From Octadecabacter sp. B2R22 (GTDB lineage: Bacteria; Pseudomonadota; Alphaproteobacteria; Rhodobacterales; Rhodobacteraceae): a DNA stretch of 64,000 nucleotides. A model generated the notes under the pieces. That model was not told the origin of the DNA. It saw only the letters and a list, made by a program, of their open reading frames with translations, and searched no databases. The DNA is taken from NCBI RefSeq assembly GCF_018861045.1, contig NZ_JAHKQJ010000010.1:248001-312000 (forward strand), in the 5' to 3' direction. The position numbers and the translations under genes are program-made. Below are positions 1 through 7,817 of the stretch, one piece after another (positions within the stretch are counted from its first letter, which is position 1; every line of letters begins with the position of its first letter).

Positions 1-1
1 T

Positions 2-55
2 GCAGTCGATGCGTTGTGGCGGGAATATGTGGCCGAGGGGCATGACCTACCGTGA
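2..55 (+). CDS. C-terminal end of an unidentified gene (partial)
   Basis: One frame runs open from the window edge to a TGA at 53-55 and encodes 17 residues ending in EGHDLP. The composition (AVDALWREYVAEG) looks like real protein rather than noise, and a GC-rich stem-loop lies about 60 bases downstream. The fragment is too short to assign a family. It could be a chance open frame. Confidence 0.35.
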   Translation, partial: AVDALWREYVAEGHDLP

Positions 56-117
56 CAGTGATCGATGTGTCTCCAGGACTTGAAACGCCACGATTCTCAC
101 GTAACTTGATTTCAAAG

Positions 118-225
118 GACGGGGCTAGTCACCCCGTCTGAGGCTCTGACTCCCTCGCCTACACGCAGTTGGACACCTGCTGGGTTCCGTGTGCCCTATG
201 ATGGTCAGGTCGAGTCAGAGCCTCA
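118..225. repeat. Two adjacent inverted repeats, possible structured RNA or terminator pair
   Basis: A 7-bp perfect stem, GACGGGG (118-124) with CCCCGTC (132-138), is followed at once by a 14-bp perfect inverted repeat, TGAGGCTCTGACTC (139-152) with GAGTCAGAGCCTCA (212-225). The 59-base spacer of the second repeat holds smaller complementary pieces (ACACG at 161-165 with CGTGT at 188-192). The right arm overlaps the TGA stop of the minus-strand gene ending at 223. No run of T follows the stems, so a classical rho-independent terminator is not clear. Confidence 0.6.
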
Positions 226-600
226 CATACCGCCGTTGATCGGAATCTCACAACCAACAGCAGGTGCCAAACGGTCAATGATCTTGAGCATATCGGGGTT
301 CCTGGTCCTCGGATCATCGACGCCATAGTCGTTGTAGACTTGTTGAATAGCCTGCTTGTGCAGCTTCACAGCCAGCAACAGCCGTGCAGTAAACCCCGTC
401 GGCCAATCGACCGCATCAAACAATTCCACCAGCGCTGGCTCTAACAGGCGATTGTATCGGGCTTCTTCCATCAGCTTCACCTTTCGTCGGTATACGGTTG
501 CCACGTCCATCAGGCGGCTACCAAGTTGACGCCTGATGGAGTTCTTGTGGCAAAGACGGGTGAACAACCCTGCTTTGTCCTCACCCGATACCAGCACCAT
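223..600 (-). CDS. Hypothetical protein, 125 aa
   Basis: A minus-strand frame of 125 codons follows the lipoprotein gene after 41 bases. I chose the ATG at 600 because the longer open frame would run back through the lipoprotein gene in another phase. No strong ribosome-binding site precedes this ATG. The product is soluble and rich in basic residues and leucine, with a helical middle (around RRKVKLMEEARYNRLLEPAL). I recognise no family and see no signal peptide or membrane segment. Its stop lies inside the 14-bp inverted repeat. It may be an accessory gene of the same small cluster. Confidence 0.5.
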   Translation of the reverse strand: MVLVSGEDKAGLFTRLCHKNSIRRQLGSRLMDVATVYRRKVKLMEEARYNRLLEPALVELFDAVDWPTGFTARLLLAVKLHKQAIQQVYNDYGVDDPRTRNPDMLKIIDRLAPAVGCEIPINGGM

Positions 601-641
601 ACGGCGATTTGTCAGGGCGACATCCGACCAAGCAATCGCAA

Positions 642-983
642 TTACTCGATACTGTAAGTGGTTGGGGTTCCGTTCGATCCAACGATCACCAACTGATCTC
701 CTGCGAGTGCAGCATCCTGACAAACCTCTGCCCCTGCGAACCGAGCGGGCTGTGTGAGAGTGCGGCACCACTTGCCGTTGCCGATGCGCCACGTGCCAGA
801 AAGGGTGTCTCCACTGGCTAGGGTGCCGACCAGGGCACCGTTCGCACCCGCAGTGAGCCGTGTGTCACCCGAAACGAGTGTGCGTCCTGAGACTGCCTGT
901 TCGATGGGGTCTGGTGTGGTGGTGGTCTCTGAACAGGCCGATACTGCGATCAAGGCGGAGAGTGTGAGGATGGTTGATTTCAT
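642..983 (-). CDS. Small lipoprotein, 113 aa
   Basis: The product starts MKSTILTLSALIAVSAC, a type II signal peptide with a lipobox whose Cys17 would be lipidated. A Ser/Thr/Pro linker follows, then a compact domain of about 85 residues with two further cysteines (KWCRTL near 73 and EVCQDA near 88) that could form a disulfide. The pattern of short glycine-bounded strands (SGRTLVSGDTRLTAG, LVGTLASGDTLSGTWRIG) suggests a small beta-barrel like those of uncharacterised Roseobacter lipoproteins. A GAAGGA ribosome-binding site lies about 7 bases upstream of the ATG at 983. No function can be assigned. It would act at the outer or inner membrane facing the periplasm. Confidence 0.75.
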   Translation of the reverse strand: MKSTILTLSALIAVSACSETTTTPDPIEQAVSGRTLVSGDTRLTAGANGALVGTLASGDTLSGTWRIGNGKWCRTLTQPARFAGAEVCQDAALAGDQLVIVGSNGTPTTYSIE

Positions 984-1092
984 GTGGTGTCCTTCAAGGT
1001 TGGTTTCAAAATGATCGACCTGCAGATGCTGATCAGCGGTTGTGATTCTTGTGGGTGTTGATGAGGTGGTATTCAGGGCGTCATCGCACCCT

Positions 1093-1362
1093 TCACCAGC
1101 GACACGTCGTCGATTGGAGTTCGTGGGACCCTTGGATACGATACTTGACGAAGCGGGTTGCTGTGTTGTCACCGTAGGTCTGGTAAACTTCGACCTCGAC
1201 GACATCGGAGAGGTAGACATCGTGGCCCCGTGCAATCCCGTATCGTTGGCTTTGCTCGGCCAGACAGTCTCGGACGTTTTGACGCTCCACACCTTCAGCG
1301 ATCCAGAAACCGATCCCGACGATGGCGGCACCAACGACTGCAAGTTTTATCAGACCGCTCAT
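1093..1362 (-). CDS. Single-pass membrane protein, 89 aa
   Basis: A hydrophobic N-terminus of about 18 residues (IKLAVVGAAIVGIGFWIA) is followed by a polar domain with two cysteines (RDCLAEQ and the C-terminal TCRW). This suggests an anchored periplasmic domain with a possible disulfide. The start at 1362 is preceded by AAGGAGG at a good distance, which decides against the longer frame starting at 1398. It lies 109 bases upstream of the lipoprotein gene on the same strand and may be co-transcribed with it. No family recognised. Confidence 0.7.
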   Translation of the reverse strand: MSGLIKLAVVGAAIVGIGFWIAEGVERQNVRDCLAEQSQRYGIARGHDVYLSDVVEVEVYQTYGDNTATRFVKYRIQGSHELQSTTCRW

Positions 1363-1538
1363 ATTGCTTATCGCCTCCTTGTGTGACGGATTACCCAAAC
1401 ACCCACCACCTTGTGGCTATTTTCGAATCATATACGCCACATTATGACGGTAATCTGGTCAACACGCCATTCCGCGTGGCTCTACATGGGGAGGAAAGTC
1501 AGCGACTATGACGAACAAACAACAGCAGGTAGTCGGCC

Positions 1539-1958
1539 ATGACCCGCAAAGTGCCAAACAACATCGCAAAACTCCGCAAAGACCTCGACTGGTCACAAGA
1601 CACATTGGCGGGACGGGTGAACATGTCAGTCACGCAGCTATCGCGGCTGGAGCGCGGTGTGTCATCCCTGACGCAAAACAGGATTACCGCCTTTTCACAG
1701 GTCTTCGAGGTAGAACCCTACGAACTTTTCCGCGACGCCATGTCGAAGGAGAAGATTGAATTGAACCTGATGCGTGACGTGATCGTACAGCTTGAGGAGA
1801 TGCTGTTGCGATTAGATATGTCTTTAACCCCGCAACAACGAGGGGACCTGGTGATCGAGTTGTATCGGTTAGAAACGGGTGGTCTGGATGAAGCCGACCT
1901 CAGTGAACATGTTGTGAACCTCAAGAGATTCGAAGGCATGGTGAAGGCACTTACGTAA
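1539..1958 (+). CDS. XRE-family helix-turn-helix regulator, 139 aa
   Basis: Residues 5-62 form a Cro/C1-type HTH: LAGRVNMSVTQLSRLERG is the turn and recognition helix, followed by the usual hydrophobic helices ending VEPYELF. Residues 70-139 are an alpha-helical, leucine-rich tail that may dimerise or bind an effector. An in-frame TAG lies just upstream (1530-1532), so the ATG at 1539 is the first possible ATG in this frame. It is divergent from the 89-residue membrane protein gene and could control the small accessory cluster. Targets are unknown. Confidence 0.85.
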   Translation: MTRKVPNNIAKLRKDLDWSQDTLAGRVNMSVTQLSRLERGVSSLTQNRITAFSQVFEVEPYELFRDAMSKEKIELNLMRDVIVQLEEMLLRLDMSLTPQQRGDLVIELYRLETGGLDEADLSEHVVNLKRFEGMVKALT

Positions 1959-2068
1959 GCCCCTTCACGATTTCCCTGCTGGTCGAATCTTAGCGTAGTT
2001 CGAAGAACGGACACACTAAAGACCTGCCTCAAAACATTTCGCTTTCGGACTTCATTGAGTGCAAAGAT

Positions 2069-2095
2069 GTCCCAATAGTGGGACTATATTGTCCC
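2069..2095. promoter_or_regulatory. Three alternating GTCCC half-sites, operator-like or recombination-site-like
   Basis: GTCCC (2069-2073), GGGAC (2080-2084) and GTCCC (2091-2095) alternate in orientation with exactly 11 bp between successive half-sites, so all three face the same side of the helix. The outer pair are part of a repeated 10-mer, TGTCCCAATA, at 2068 and 2090. The element sits between two convergent genes (XRE regulator ending 1958, gabD ending 2144), where neither flank needs a promoter. Confidence 0.5.
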
Positions 2096-2143
2096 AATAA
2101 GTGCTTCCAGAAAATCCTAAAAGTCCTTATTTATATGGGCAAA

Positions 2144-3622
2144 CTACACTGACATGCAGATGTATTTCATTTCCAAGTAATCCTCGATCCCGTGGTGGCT
2201 GCCTTCACGGCCCAAGCCGGATTGTTTGACCCCGCCAAAGGGCGCGACTTCGGTTGAGATGATGCCTGTGTTTACGCCCACGATGCCGTATTCCAGTGCT
2301 TCGGCCACTTTGGTGACGCGGGATAGGTCTTTGGCGTAGAAATAGGATGCGAGGCCGAAGATCGTGTCGTTGGCCAACTCAATAACATCGTCTTCGTCTT
2401 CAAACTTGAACAGCGGCGCGAAGGGGCCGAAGGTTTCGTCCGTACTCACCAGCATGTCTTTGGTCGCGCCTGTCACGACGGTCGGTTCAAAGAACAGCGG
2501 ACCGAGGTTGGAGGCATTGCCGCCTGTCAGAACGTCGCCGCCTTTGGACAGCGCATCAGCAAGGTGTTCGCGCACTTTTTCCACGGCGGCAGGTGCGATC
2601 AGCGGGCCGAGGGTTGTGCCGTCCGTCAGGCCATCCCCGATTTTCAGCGCTTCGACTGCGGTTTTTAGTTTCTGGGCAAATTCATCGTAGACGCCCGCTT
2701 GCACGTAGATGCGGTTGGCGCAGACGCATGTCTGGCCGTTGTTGCGGAATTTGCAGGCGATGGCGCCGATCACGGCTTCGTCCAGATCAGCGTCGTCAAA
2801 GACGATGAAGGGCGCGTTTCCGCCCAGTTCCATGGAACATTTCATCACTTGGTCTGCCGCTTGTTTCAGCAGGATGCGCCCCACGGCGGTTGACCCTGTG
2901 AAGGTTAACTTACGCACGATGGGGTTTTCGCAGAATTCTTTACCGGTGCCGGACGCATCCGTGGATGTCAGCACAGAGAATAGGCCATCGGGGATGCCTG
3001 CCTCTTGCGCGAGTTTACCCATGGCGAGGGCCGACAGCGGTGTCAGTTCGGACGGGCGAACCACAAAGCCACAGCCCGCCGCCAAGGCGGGGGCGACTTT
3101 GCGCGCGATCATCGCGTTGGGGAAGTTCCACGGTGTGATGCCTGCTGCGACGCCGATGGGTTGTTTGATCACTGTGATGCGTGCGTTCGGCATGTGGCTA
3201 GGGATGGTTTCGCCATATACGCGCTTTGCTTCTTCGGCGAACCATTCCACGAAGGACGCGCCATAGGCGACTTCGCCGCGCGCTTCGGCCAGTGGTTTGC
3301 CTTGTTCAGCGGTCATGATGATGGCGAGGTCTTCTTGATTTTCCATCAACAAGTCGAACCATTTGCGCAGCACGTTTGCGCGGTCTTTTCCGGTACGTGC
3401 GGCCCAAACGTGGCGGGCGGTGTCGGCGGCATCAATTGCGTCCGCGATTTCTGCGCGGCTTAGGTCGGCGACCTTTGCGATTACGTCGCCACGGGCCGGG
3501 TTGGTCACATCGAAGGTTTTGCCGGATTTGGCTTGCACCCATTTGCCTGCGACGAAGGCGTCGGTGCAGACAAGGTCAGGGCGGGACAGCATGGACTTTA
3601 GGTCTGTTGTGGAATCAAGCAT
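2144..3622 (-). CDS. gabD: NAD(P)-dependent succinate-semialdehyde dehydrogenase
   Basis: This 492-residue protein is a full-length class I aldehyde dehydrogenase of the GabD type, oxidising succinate semialdehyde to succinate at the end of GABA degradation. Visible landmarks are TPWNFP (163-168), the cofactor-binding FTGSTAVG (241-248), the general base Glu265 in MELGGNAP and the catalytic Cys299 in NNGQTCVCANR. The length matches E. coli GabD (about 480). GGAG lies 7 bases before the ATG. The gene is divergent from the arylformamidase-like hydrolase, with a 67-base shared promoter region. A closely related semialdehyde dehydrogenase specificity, such as glutarate semialdehyde, cannot be excluded. 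Confidence 0.93.
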   Translation of the reverse strand: MLDSTTDLKSMLSRPDLVCTDAFVAGKWVQAKSGKTFDVTNPARGDVIAKVADLSRAEIADAIDAADTARHVWAARTGKDRANVLRKWFDLLMENQEDLAIIMTAEQGKPLAEARGEVAYGASFVEWFAEEAKRVYGETIPSHMPNARITVIKQPIGVAAGITPWNFPNAMIARKVAPALAAGCGFVVRPSELTPLSALAMGKLAQEAGIPDGLFSVLTSTDASGTGKEFCENPIVRKLTFTGSTAVGRILLKQAADQVMKCSMELGGNAPFIVFDDADLDEAVIGAIACKFRNNGQTCVCANRIYVQAGVYDEFAQKLKTAVEALKIGDGLTDGTTLGPLIAPAAVEKVREHLADALSKGGDVLTGGNASNLGPLFFEPTVVTGATKDMLVSTDETFGPFAPLFKFEDEDDVIELANDTIFGLASYFYAKDLSRVTKVAEALEYGIVGVNTGIISTEVAPFGGVKQSGLGREGSHHGIEDYLEMKYICMSV

Positions 3623-3689
3623 TGTGGTCTCCGATATGACTTTGGGAAATACCTACGCGGCTTCGCGGGATGATCCAAGAGGAGCCGTT

Positions 3690-4481
3690 ATGACGAACCG
3701 AGATGCAGCTGATCAAGCCTATGCGAATTCCGCCTATATTCCAGATGGTGAGAGCTATTATGAACGTTGGGACGCGGCAGCCGAGGCATTTCGCGCCGCT
3801 CATGCGGATAAGGAGCTGGGCGTGGCTTACGGAGAGGGTGGGGGTCAGACCTATGACATGTTCCACCCTGCGCAGGCCTCCCGTGGGACCGTAATTTTCC
3901 TGCATGGAGGGTATTGGATGGCGGGGTCGCCTCGGATGTTTTCCCATTTGGCAGCTGGCGCCGTGGCGGCGGGATATGCCTGCGCGATGCCTGCCTACAC
4001 CTTGGCCCCACAAGCGCGGCTTGCGCAAATGGCTGACGAGGTCGAGGCGGCAATCGCGGAGATCGCAAAACGCACGGACGGGCCGCTTTATCTGGTGGGA
4101 CATTCTGCGGGCGGGCAGTTGGTGGCGCGGATGGGCTGCGCGGATAAGAAGGCCCCGTGGTCGACGCGGGTTCAGCGGGTCATGGCGATTTCGCTACTGA
4201 GCGACCTCGAACCGCTGCGCGAAACGACGATGAATGACACGCTTGGGATTGATGAGGGTGAGGCTTTGGACGAAAGCCCGATTCGGCACCGCCCCCAGAA
4301 CATACCAATGACAGCTTGGGTCGGTGGCAATGAGCGCCCCGCCTTTTTGGATCAAGCGATGGGGCTGGCGGACGCGTGGGATTGTGATCTGACCATTGAG
4401 GCAGGCAAACACCATTTCGACGTGATTGAAGGGTTAGAAAACCCTATCAGCCCGATGATGCGGGCCCTGTTTCGGGCGTGA
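3690..4481 (+). CDS. Alpha/beta hydrolase, arylformamidase (kynurenine formamidase)-like
   Basis: A 263-residue alpha/beta hydrolase. The oxyanion-hole motif HGGYW (72-76) is the signature of the AFMID/kynurenine formamidase group. The nucleophile elbow is GHSAGG with Ser139, and His242 in the GKHHFD segment is the likely catalytic histidine. The family hydrolyses N-formylkynurenine to kynurenine and formate in tryptophan degradation, which fits the kynureninase gene in the same window at 29329. The start is set by AGAGGAG 6 bases before the ATG. It is divergent from gabD. Other ester or amide substrates are possible, since this motif also occurs in general esterases. Confidence 0.8.
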   Translation: MTNRDAADQAYANSAYIPDGESYYERWDAAAEAFRAAHADKELGVAYGEGGGQTYDMFHPAQASRGTVIFLHGGYWMAGSPRMFSHLAAGAVAAGYACAMPAYTLAPQARLAQMADEVEAAIAEIAKRTDGPLYLVGHSAGGQLVARMGCADKKAPWSTRVQRVMAISLLSDLEPLRETTMNDTLGIDEGEALDESPIRHRPQNIPMTAWVGGNERPAFLDQAMGLADAWDCDLTIEAGKHHFDVIEGLENPISPMMRALFRA

Positions 4482-4494
4482 GGTTAAGCCACGT

Positions 4495-4974
4495 TCAGAA
4501 CGATATTACGGGCCTGACGATCATCAGCCAAAGCAATGCAACGATTGCGATGAAGGCGGGAAAACCGCAGGCGAACCAAATGCGATAAAGCCGCATGTAG
4601 CGTGGCGAAAGGGGTGTGCCCGCTTGCGCTGATGCGCGTGCCTCATCGCGCATCTTTGCTTGGATCCACACAACGGGGAGCCAAAACAGTCCGATAAATA
4701 TATAAAGCCCGAGGGAGACCGCAAGCCAGCCTTCCAATAGCGGCCAGCCTAGGTCGAACGCCAGAATGACGCCCGTGATGGGCTGCGCGAGTGCCGCCGT
4801 GGCGGTGAACAGCATGTCTGCGATGACAACAATCGCGGCGGTGTGGGCAATGATGGCAGGGTCTTTGGTGCGATGGGCCATAAGCATAAAGAACGCGATA
4901 CCAGCACCCGTTCCGATCAGCACGCAGGCGCCAAGAACGTGCAGCAGGCGGATGACGTCAATCCATTCGATCAT
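4495..4974 (-). CDS. DUF2269 family integral membrane protein
   Basis: A 159-residue protein with four predicted transmembrane helices (about 8-30, 44-67, 80-103 and 135-156). The opening IRLLHVLGACVLIGTGAGIAFF, with its histidine in the first helix, is typical of DUF2269. The function of the family is unknown. The start overlaps the stop of the upstream SDR gene in an ATGA arrangement, so the two are translationally coupled and probably work together. It converges with the arylformamidase gene across 13 bases. Confidence 0.8.
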   Translation of the reverse strand: MIEWIDVIRLLHVLGACVLIGTGAGIAFFMLMAHRTKDPAIIAHTAAIVVIADMLFTATAALAQPITGVILAFDLGWPLLEGWLAVSLGLYIFIGLFWLPVVWIQAKMRDEARASAQAGTPLSPRYMRLYRIWFACGFPAFIAIVALLWLMIVRPVISF

Positions 4975-6293
4975 CGTGTTTCCAGCGCTATGCGAGCAAC
5001 CAAAGCCAAAGCGATGCTTGGCAAAACTTTGATCATGGGGCCAAGCGGATCAAGCCACAGGTGCGGCACGAAAAGCGTTGAGGCCGCCAAATAGAACAGG
5101 CTGACCGCGATTGCGGCCCAGCACGCCATTTTCGCCGAGGGGCGATATAAGAACGCGGCGGCGATTGCGATGTCGACGACACCCCAGAACAGAACGCTGC
5201 TGATGGCCAAGGCGCGGGGCCATCCAACGTCCGTTAGAACACGGGCTGCGTCTTGAACTTTGATGAAACCAATGACGCCAGACAGGAACCAGAACACCAC
5301 GAGTGTTGCGAGGAGTATTGGGGTCAGCAATGCCATGCGCGCAAACAACCTATCTTCTGCTCGGGCAGGCATGCCGGCAAAGGTTTGCGTTAGTGATTTA
5401 ACAGGCGGCGCGCCGAATTGCGAAAGGTCTGACGGGGTTCCCGTCACCCCATCCTCGAGCACTTTGACCGCAGTGGTTCTGAGCGGGGAACGCCACATTA
5501 GTCGGCCCAATCCATCCGCGATTTTCGATGTCGCCCGCATTAACGGGTTTGGCATTGTGATTTCATGTTTTGCAGGGGCAAATCCCAACCAATGGCGGGT
5601 GGTGGTCACAACGTCGCGCAACGAATGCGTTTCGTCTTCAACCAGGTCCCCAACAAAGCCGTTGGGAATTTTGCCTGCAAATGCGGCGCTTACGGTGGCG
5701 GCAACATCATCTAGCGCGACGGTTTGAATTTTGGCGTCTGGCGTCGCGATGGGTTGGATCAGGGGGATTGCGGCCAACATGCGCAACATTGTCGTGCCGC
5801 CGTAGCTGTGCCGTGCCAAGACAAGGCCGGGGCGGAAAATGTGATGTTTGACGCCGGTGCTTTGAATGGCGGCGTCGCCGCGTGCCTTTGACGCCAGAAA
5901 AGGCGTTGATGCATCCACATCAGCACCCGCCGCTGAAATCTGCACAAGGTGCACGTCGGCTGACGTGCAGCCCTGCGCTAGGGCTGACACGGCGAGATGT
6001 TGAAGCGTCTCAAGGTCGTCTTCCGGCCCATCCTGAAGCGCGCCTGAACAGTTTACCACCGCATCGATCCCGTCCAAAAAGGGCTGCCATGCGTCTGCGT
6101 CGGTCAAGGATCGAAGATCAGAAATGCGCCAGTCGATATCTGGAAGGACACGTTTCCCCGTGGCGGTATCGCGCCCTAACCCGATGATCGTGTGGCCGTC
6201 TTGGAGCAAGCGCTGGGCCACCCCGCATCCGATGAGGCCATATGCTCCGATGATCAGGACGGTCAATTTTGGCGGGGTGATTGATGTGCTCAT
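4971..6293 (-). CDS. SDR-type NAD(P)-binding protein fused to a DoxX-like membrane domain
   Basis: A 440-residue fusion. Residues 1-290 are an atypical short-chain dehydrogenase / NmrA-like domain opening with the nucleotide-binding IIGAYGLIG (G16, G19, G22). It has an NCSG segment and an FRPGLVL strand, but I do not see a clear YxxxK catalytic pair. Residues about 320-440 hold four hydrophobic helices resembling the DoxX-like family. Such fusions are common in proteobacteria and uncharacterised. Its 3' end overlaps the DUF2269 gene (ATGA) and its start overlaps the stop of the upstream unknown gene (ATGA), making a three-gene coupled operon. A membrane-linked redox role is only an inference. 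Confidence 0.82.
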   Translation of the reverse strand: MSTSITPPKLTVLIIGAYGLIGCGVAQRLLQDGHTIIGLGRDTATGKRVLPDIDWRISDLRSLTDADAWQPFLDGIDAVVNCSGALQDGPEDDLETLQHLAVSALAQGCTSADVHLVQISAAGADVDASTPFLASKARGDAAIQSTGVKHHIFRPGLVLARHSYGGTTMLRMLAAIPLIQPIATPDAKIQTVALDDVAATVSAAFAGKIPNGFVGDLVEDETHSLRDVVTTTRHWLGFAPAKHEITMPNPLMRATSKIADGLGRLMWRSPLRTTAVKVLEDGVTGTPSDLSQFGAPPVKSLTQTFAGMPARAEDRLFARMALLTPILLATLVVFWFLSGVIGFIKVQDAARVLTDVGWPRALAISSVLFWGVVDIAIAAAFLYRPSAKMACWAAIAVSLFYLAASTLFVPHLWLDPLGPMIKVLPSIALALVARIALETR

Positions 6294-6763
6294 GTGACGT
6301 CAAATGCGCCCGCATATCGTAGTTTTGGTGTGTCATTCAGGGTGTAGGGCAGGCCGCAAAACGCTGCTTCGGATAGCAGAATGACCGTGTTGTTTGATCC
6401 GATTTGCTGAAACAGCCCGTCGGGATGCAGCGTTATCATCGGGACTGCAGCACCGATGCGAGGGCCGCCGAAAACAATCTCAACCTCGGAGGTGTCGATC
6501 GTCGCGTCCGGCAGGTCCCGTGTGAGGGGTTCGGGTTCGTTGCGGCTAGGGGCATCGATGCAATAGCGCGTTGCATCAAGTTCGGACTCAAACGTGCCGT
6601 GGAACACGTGAACGCGGTTGCTGTGCGCGCGATTGGGGTGCTGTGTCTGGTTCATCGCCCGCGTGTCACGATGCGGGTTGCCGATCACTGTATGGGGAAT
6701 GATTTTCCGCCAAGGGATCAGGCTGGCGATGGGCGCGAAGACTATTCCAAACAAACCCTTCAT
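6290..6763 (-). CDS. Hypothetical protein, first gene of the SDR/DUF2269 operon
   Basis: A 157-residue soluble protein with a possible hydrophobic N-terminal stretch (GLFGIVFAPIASLIPW). It has conserved-looking segments (HVFHGTFESELDATRYC, EIVFGGPRIGAAVPMI) but matches no family I can name. The ATG at 6763 is preceded by AGG at 7 bases, and the frame upstream of it lacks protein-like composition. The stop overlaps the SDR start by four bases. Its role is unknown; context ties it to the SDR-DoxX and DUF2269 proteins. Confidence 0.65.
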   Translation of the reverse strand: MKGLFGIVFAPIASLIPWRKIIPHTVIGNPHRDTRAMNQTQHPNRAHSNRVHVFHGTFESELDATRYCIDAPSRNEPEPLTRDLPDATIDTSEVEIVFGGPRIGAAVPMITLHPDGLFQQIGSNNTVILLSEAAFCGLPYTLNDTPKLRYAGAFDVT

Positions 6764-6980
6764 CAGATTGCCTGCGACTGGGCGTGTTTTGCTTCGTTCG
6801 GGGCCATTGCGGATGTCCTTCTTTGCGTAAGTAGAACCAGTATCCTGCCGGGGTTGTGTGATTGCAAGCGATGCGAATGCACGCCAAAGCGCGGAAACTT
6901 TTTGAGTTTTATAATTTGGGGTGGTTTTGCTGTGCTTTGCAGGGGTAGTGTTTGGAAAACACAATCACTCGAGGGCAAAA

Positions 6981-7817
6981 ATGCAGTTTTCCACAGTTCG
7001 TACCGTCCGTTTTGCCCTGTTGGGATTGGCCATAGGGATTGTTTCAGCCTGTTCCAATAAAGTCGAGCTGATCGGGGGAATTCCAGCCGACCAGATCGTT
7101 GAAGGATACGGGTTCCTTGAGGACAATGGATATAATCTGCCACCGATCCCAGCTGAGTACTTGAGCGAATTGAACCGCCGTACTGTTGTTGATTACAACG
7201 GACCGGATGCTGCGGGCACAATTGTTGTCGATCCTCATGCGAAGCTTTTGTATTTTGTCGGTGATGACGGCACGGCGCGGCGTTATCCTATTGCTGTCGG
7301 GCGCCAGGGCATGAGCATGAGCCGCCCTTCGACTGTGCAATTGAAACGCGAATGGCCCGGTTGGACGCCAACGCAAAACATGTTGCGCACCCAGCCCGAA
7401 GTTTACGGTCCCTTCGCGCGCGGCGTTGAGGGTGGTCTGGCAAGCCCGTTGGGCGCGCGGGCGCTGTATCTGTTTCAGAACGGGCGCGACACGCATTTCC
7501 GTATTCACGGCACGAATGATTTGCCGTCTATCGGAAACTCGGGGTCTGCCGGATGTATCCGCATGTTCAACCACGACATCATTGATCTGTTTGACGATGT
7601 ACCGAACGGCACTCGGGTTGTGGTGCGGACCTATGCTGCCTCCGTTGAGCTGGAAGGCGAGGCGGTTGCCAATCGCGGTGTGATCCTTGAGCCGAACATC
7701 GTTGACCCGGATTTGATTTATGGCACGGGTGAAGATGATGCGGTTGAGTTGGATGAGATCGCAGAAGACGCCCCCGATTCCGATCCCTTAAGCAGCGCTA
7801 CGATTTCTGGCGGCTAA
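6981..7817 (+). CDS. L,D-transpeptidase (YkuD domain) lipoprotein
   Basis: A 278-residue protein with a lipobox (VSAC, Cys24) after an N-terminal hydrophobic helix, so it is probably an outer-membrane-anchored or periplasmic lipoprotein. The YkuD catalytic signature is present: His176 in FRIHGTND and Cys192 in SGSAGCIRM. The family forms 3-3 peptidoglycan cross-links or attaches lipoproteins to peptidoglycan. The C-terminal 60 residues are acidic (EDDAVELDEIAEDAPDSD), unusual for the domain and possibly a disordered tail. The gene overlaps the convergent membrane-protein gene by four bases at its stop. Confidence 0.9.
   Translation: MQFSTVRTVRFALLGLAIGIVSACSNKVELIGGIPADQIVEGYGFLEDNGYNLPPIPAEYLSELNRRTVVDYNGPDAAGTIVVDPHAKLLYFVGDDGTARRYPIAVGRQGMSMSRPSTVQLKREWPGWTPTQNMLRTQPEVYGPFARGVEGGLASPLGARALYLFQNGRDTHFRIHGTNDLPSIGNSGSAGCIRMFNHDIIDLFDDVPNGTRVVVRTYAASVELEGEAVANRGVILEPNIVDPDLIYGTGEDDAVELDEIAEDAPDSDPLSSATISGG

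Noticed and set aside
139-225. Integron attC-like or tRNA-like element
   Set aside because: The inverted repeat lacks the conserved attC core triplets (AAC/GTT arms), and no cloverleaf or CCA-type end can be drawn.
1508-1759. Open frame with a strong GGGGAGG site upstream, starting 31 bases before the XRE gene
   Set aside because: It runs in a different phase through the XRE HTH gene and its product has no protein-like pattern. The HTH frame starting at 1539 is complete, with an in-frame stop just before it. The ribosome site may still influence the regulator.
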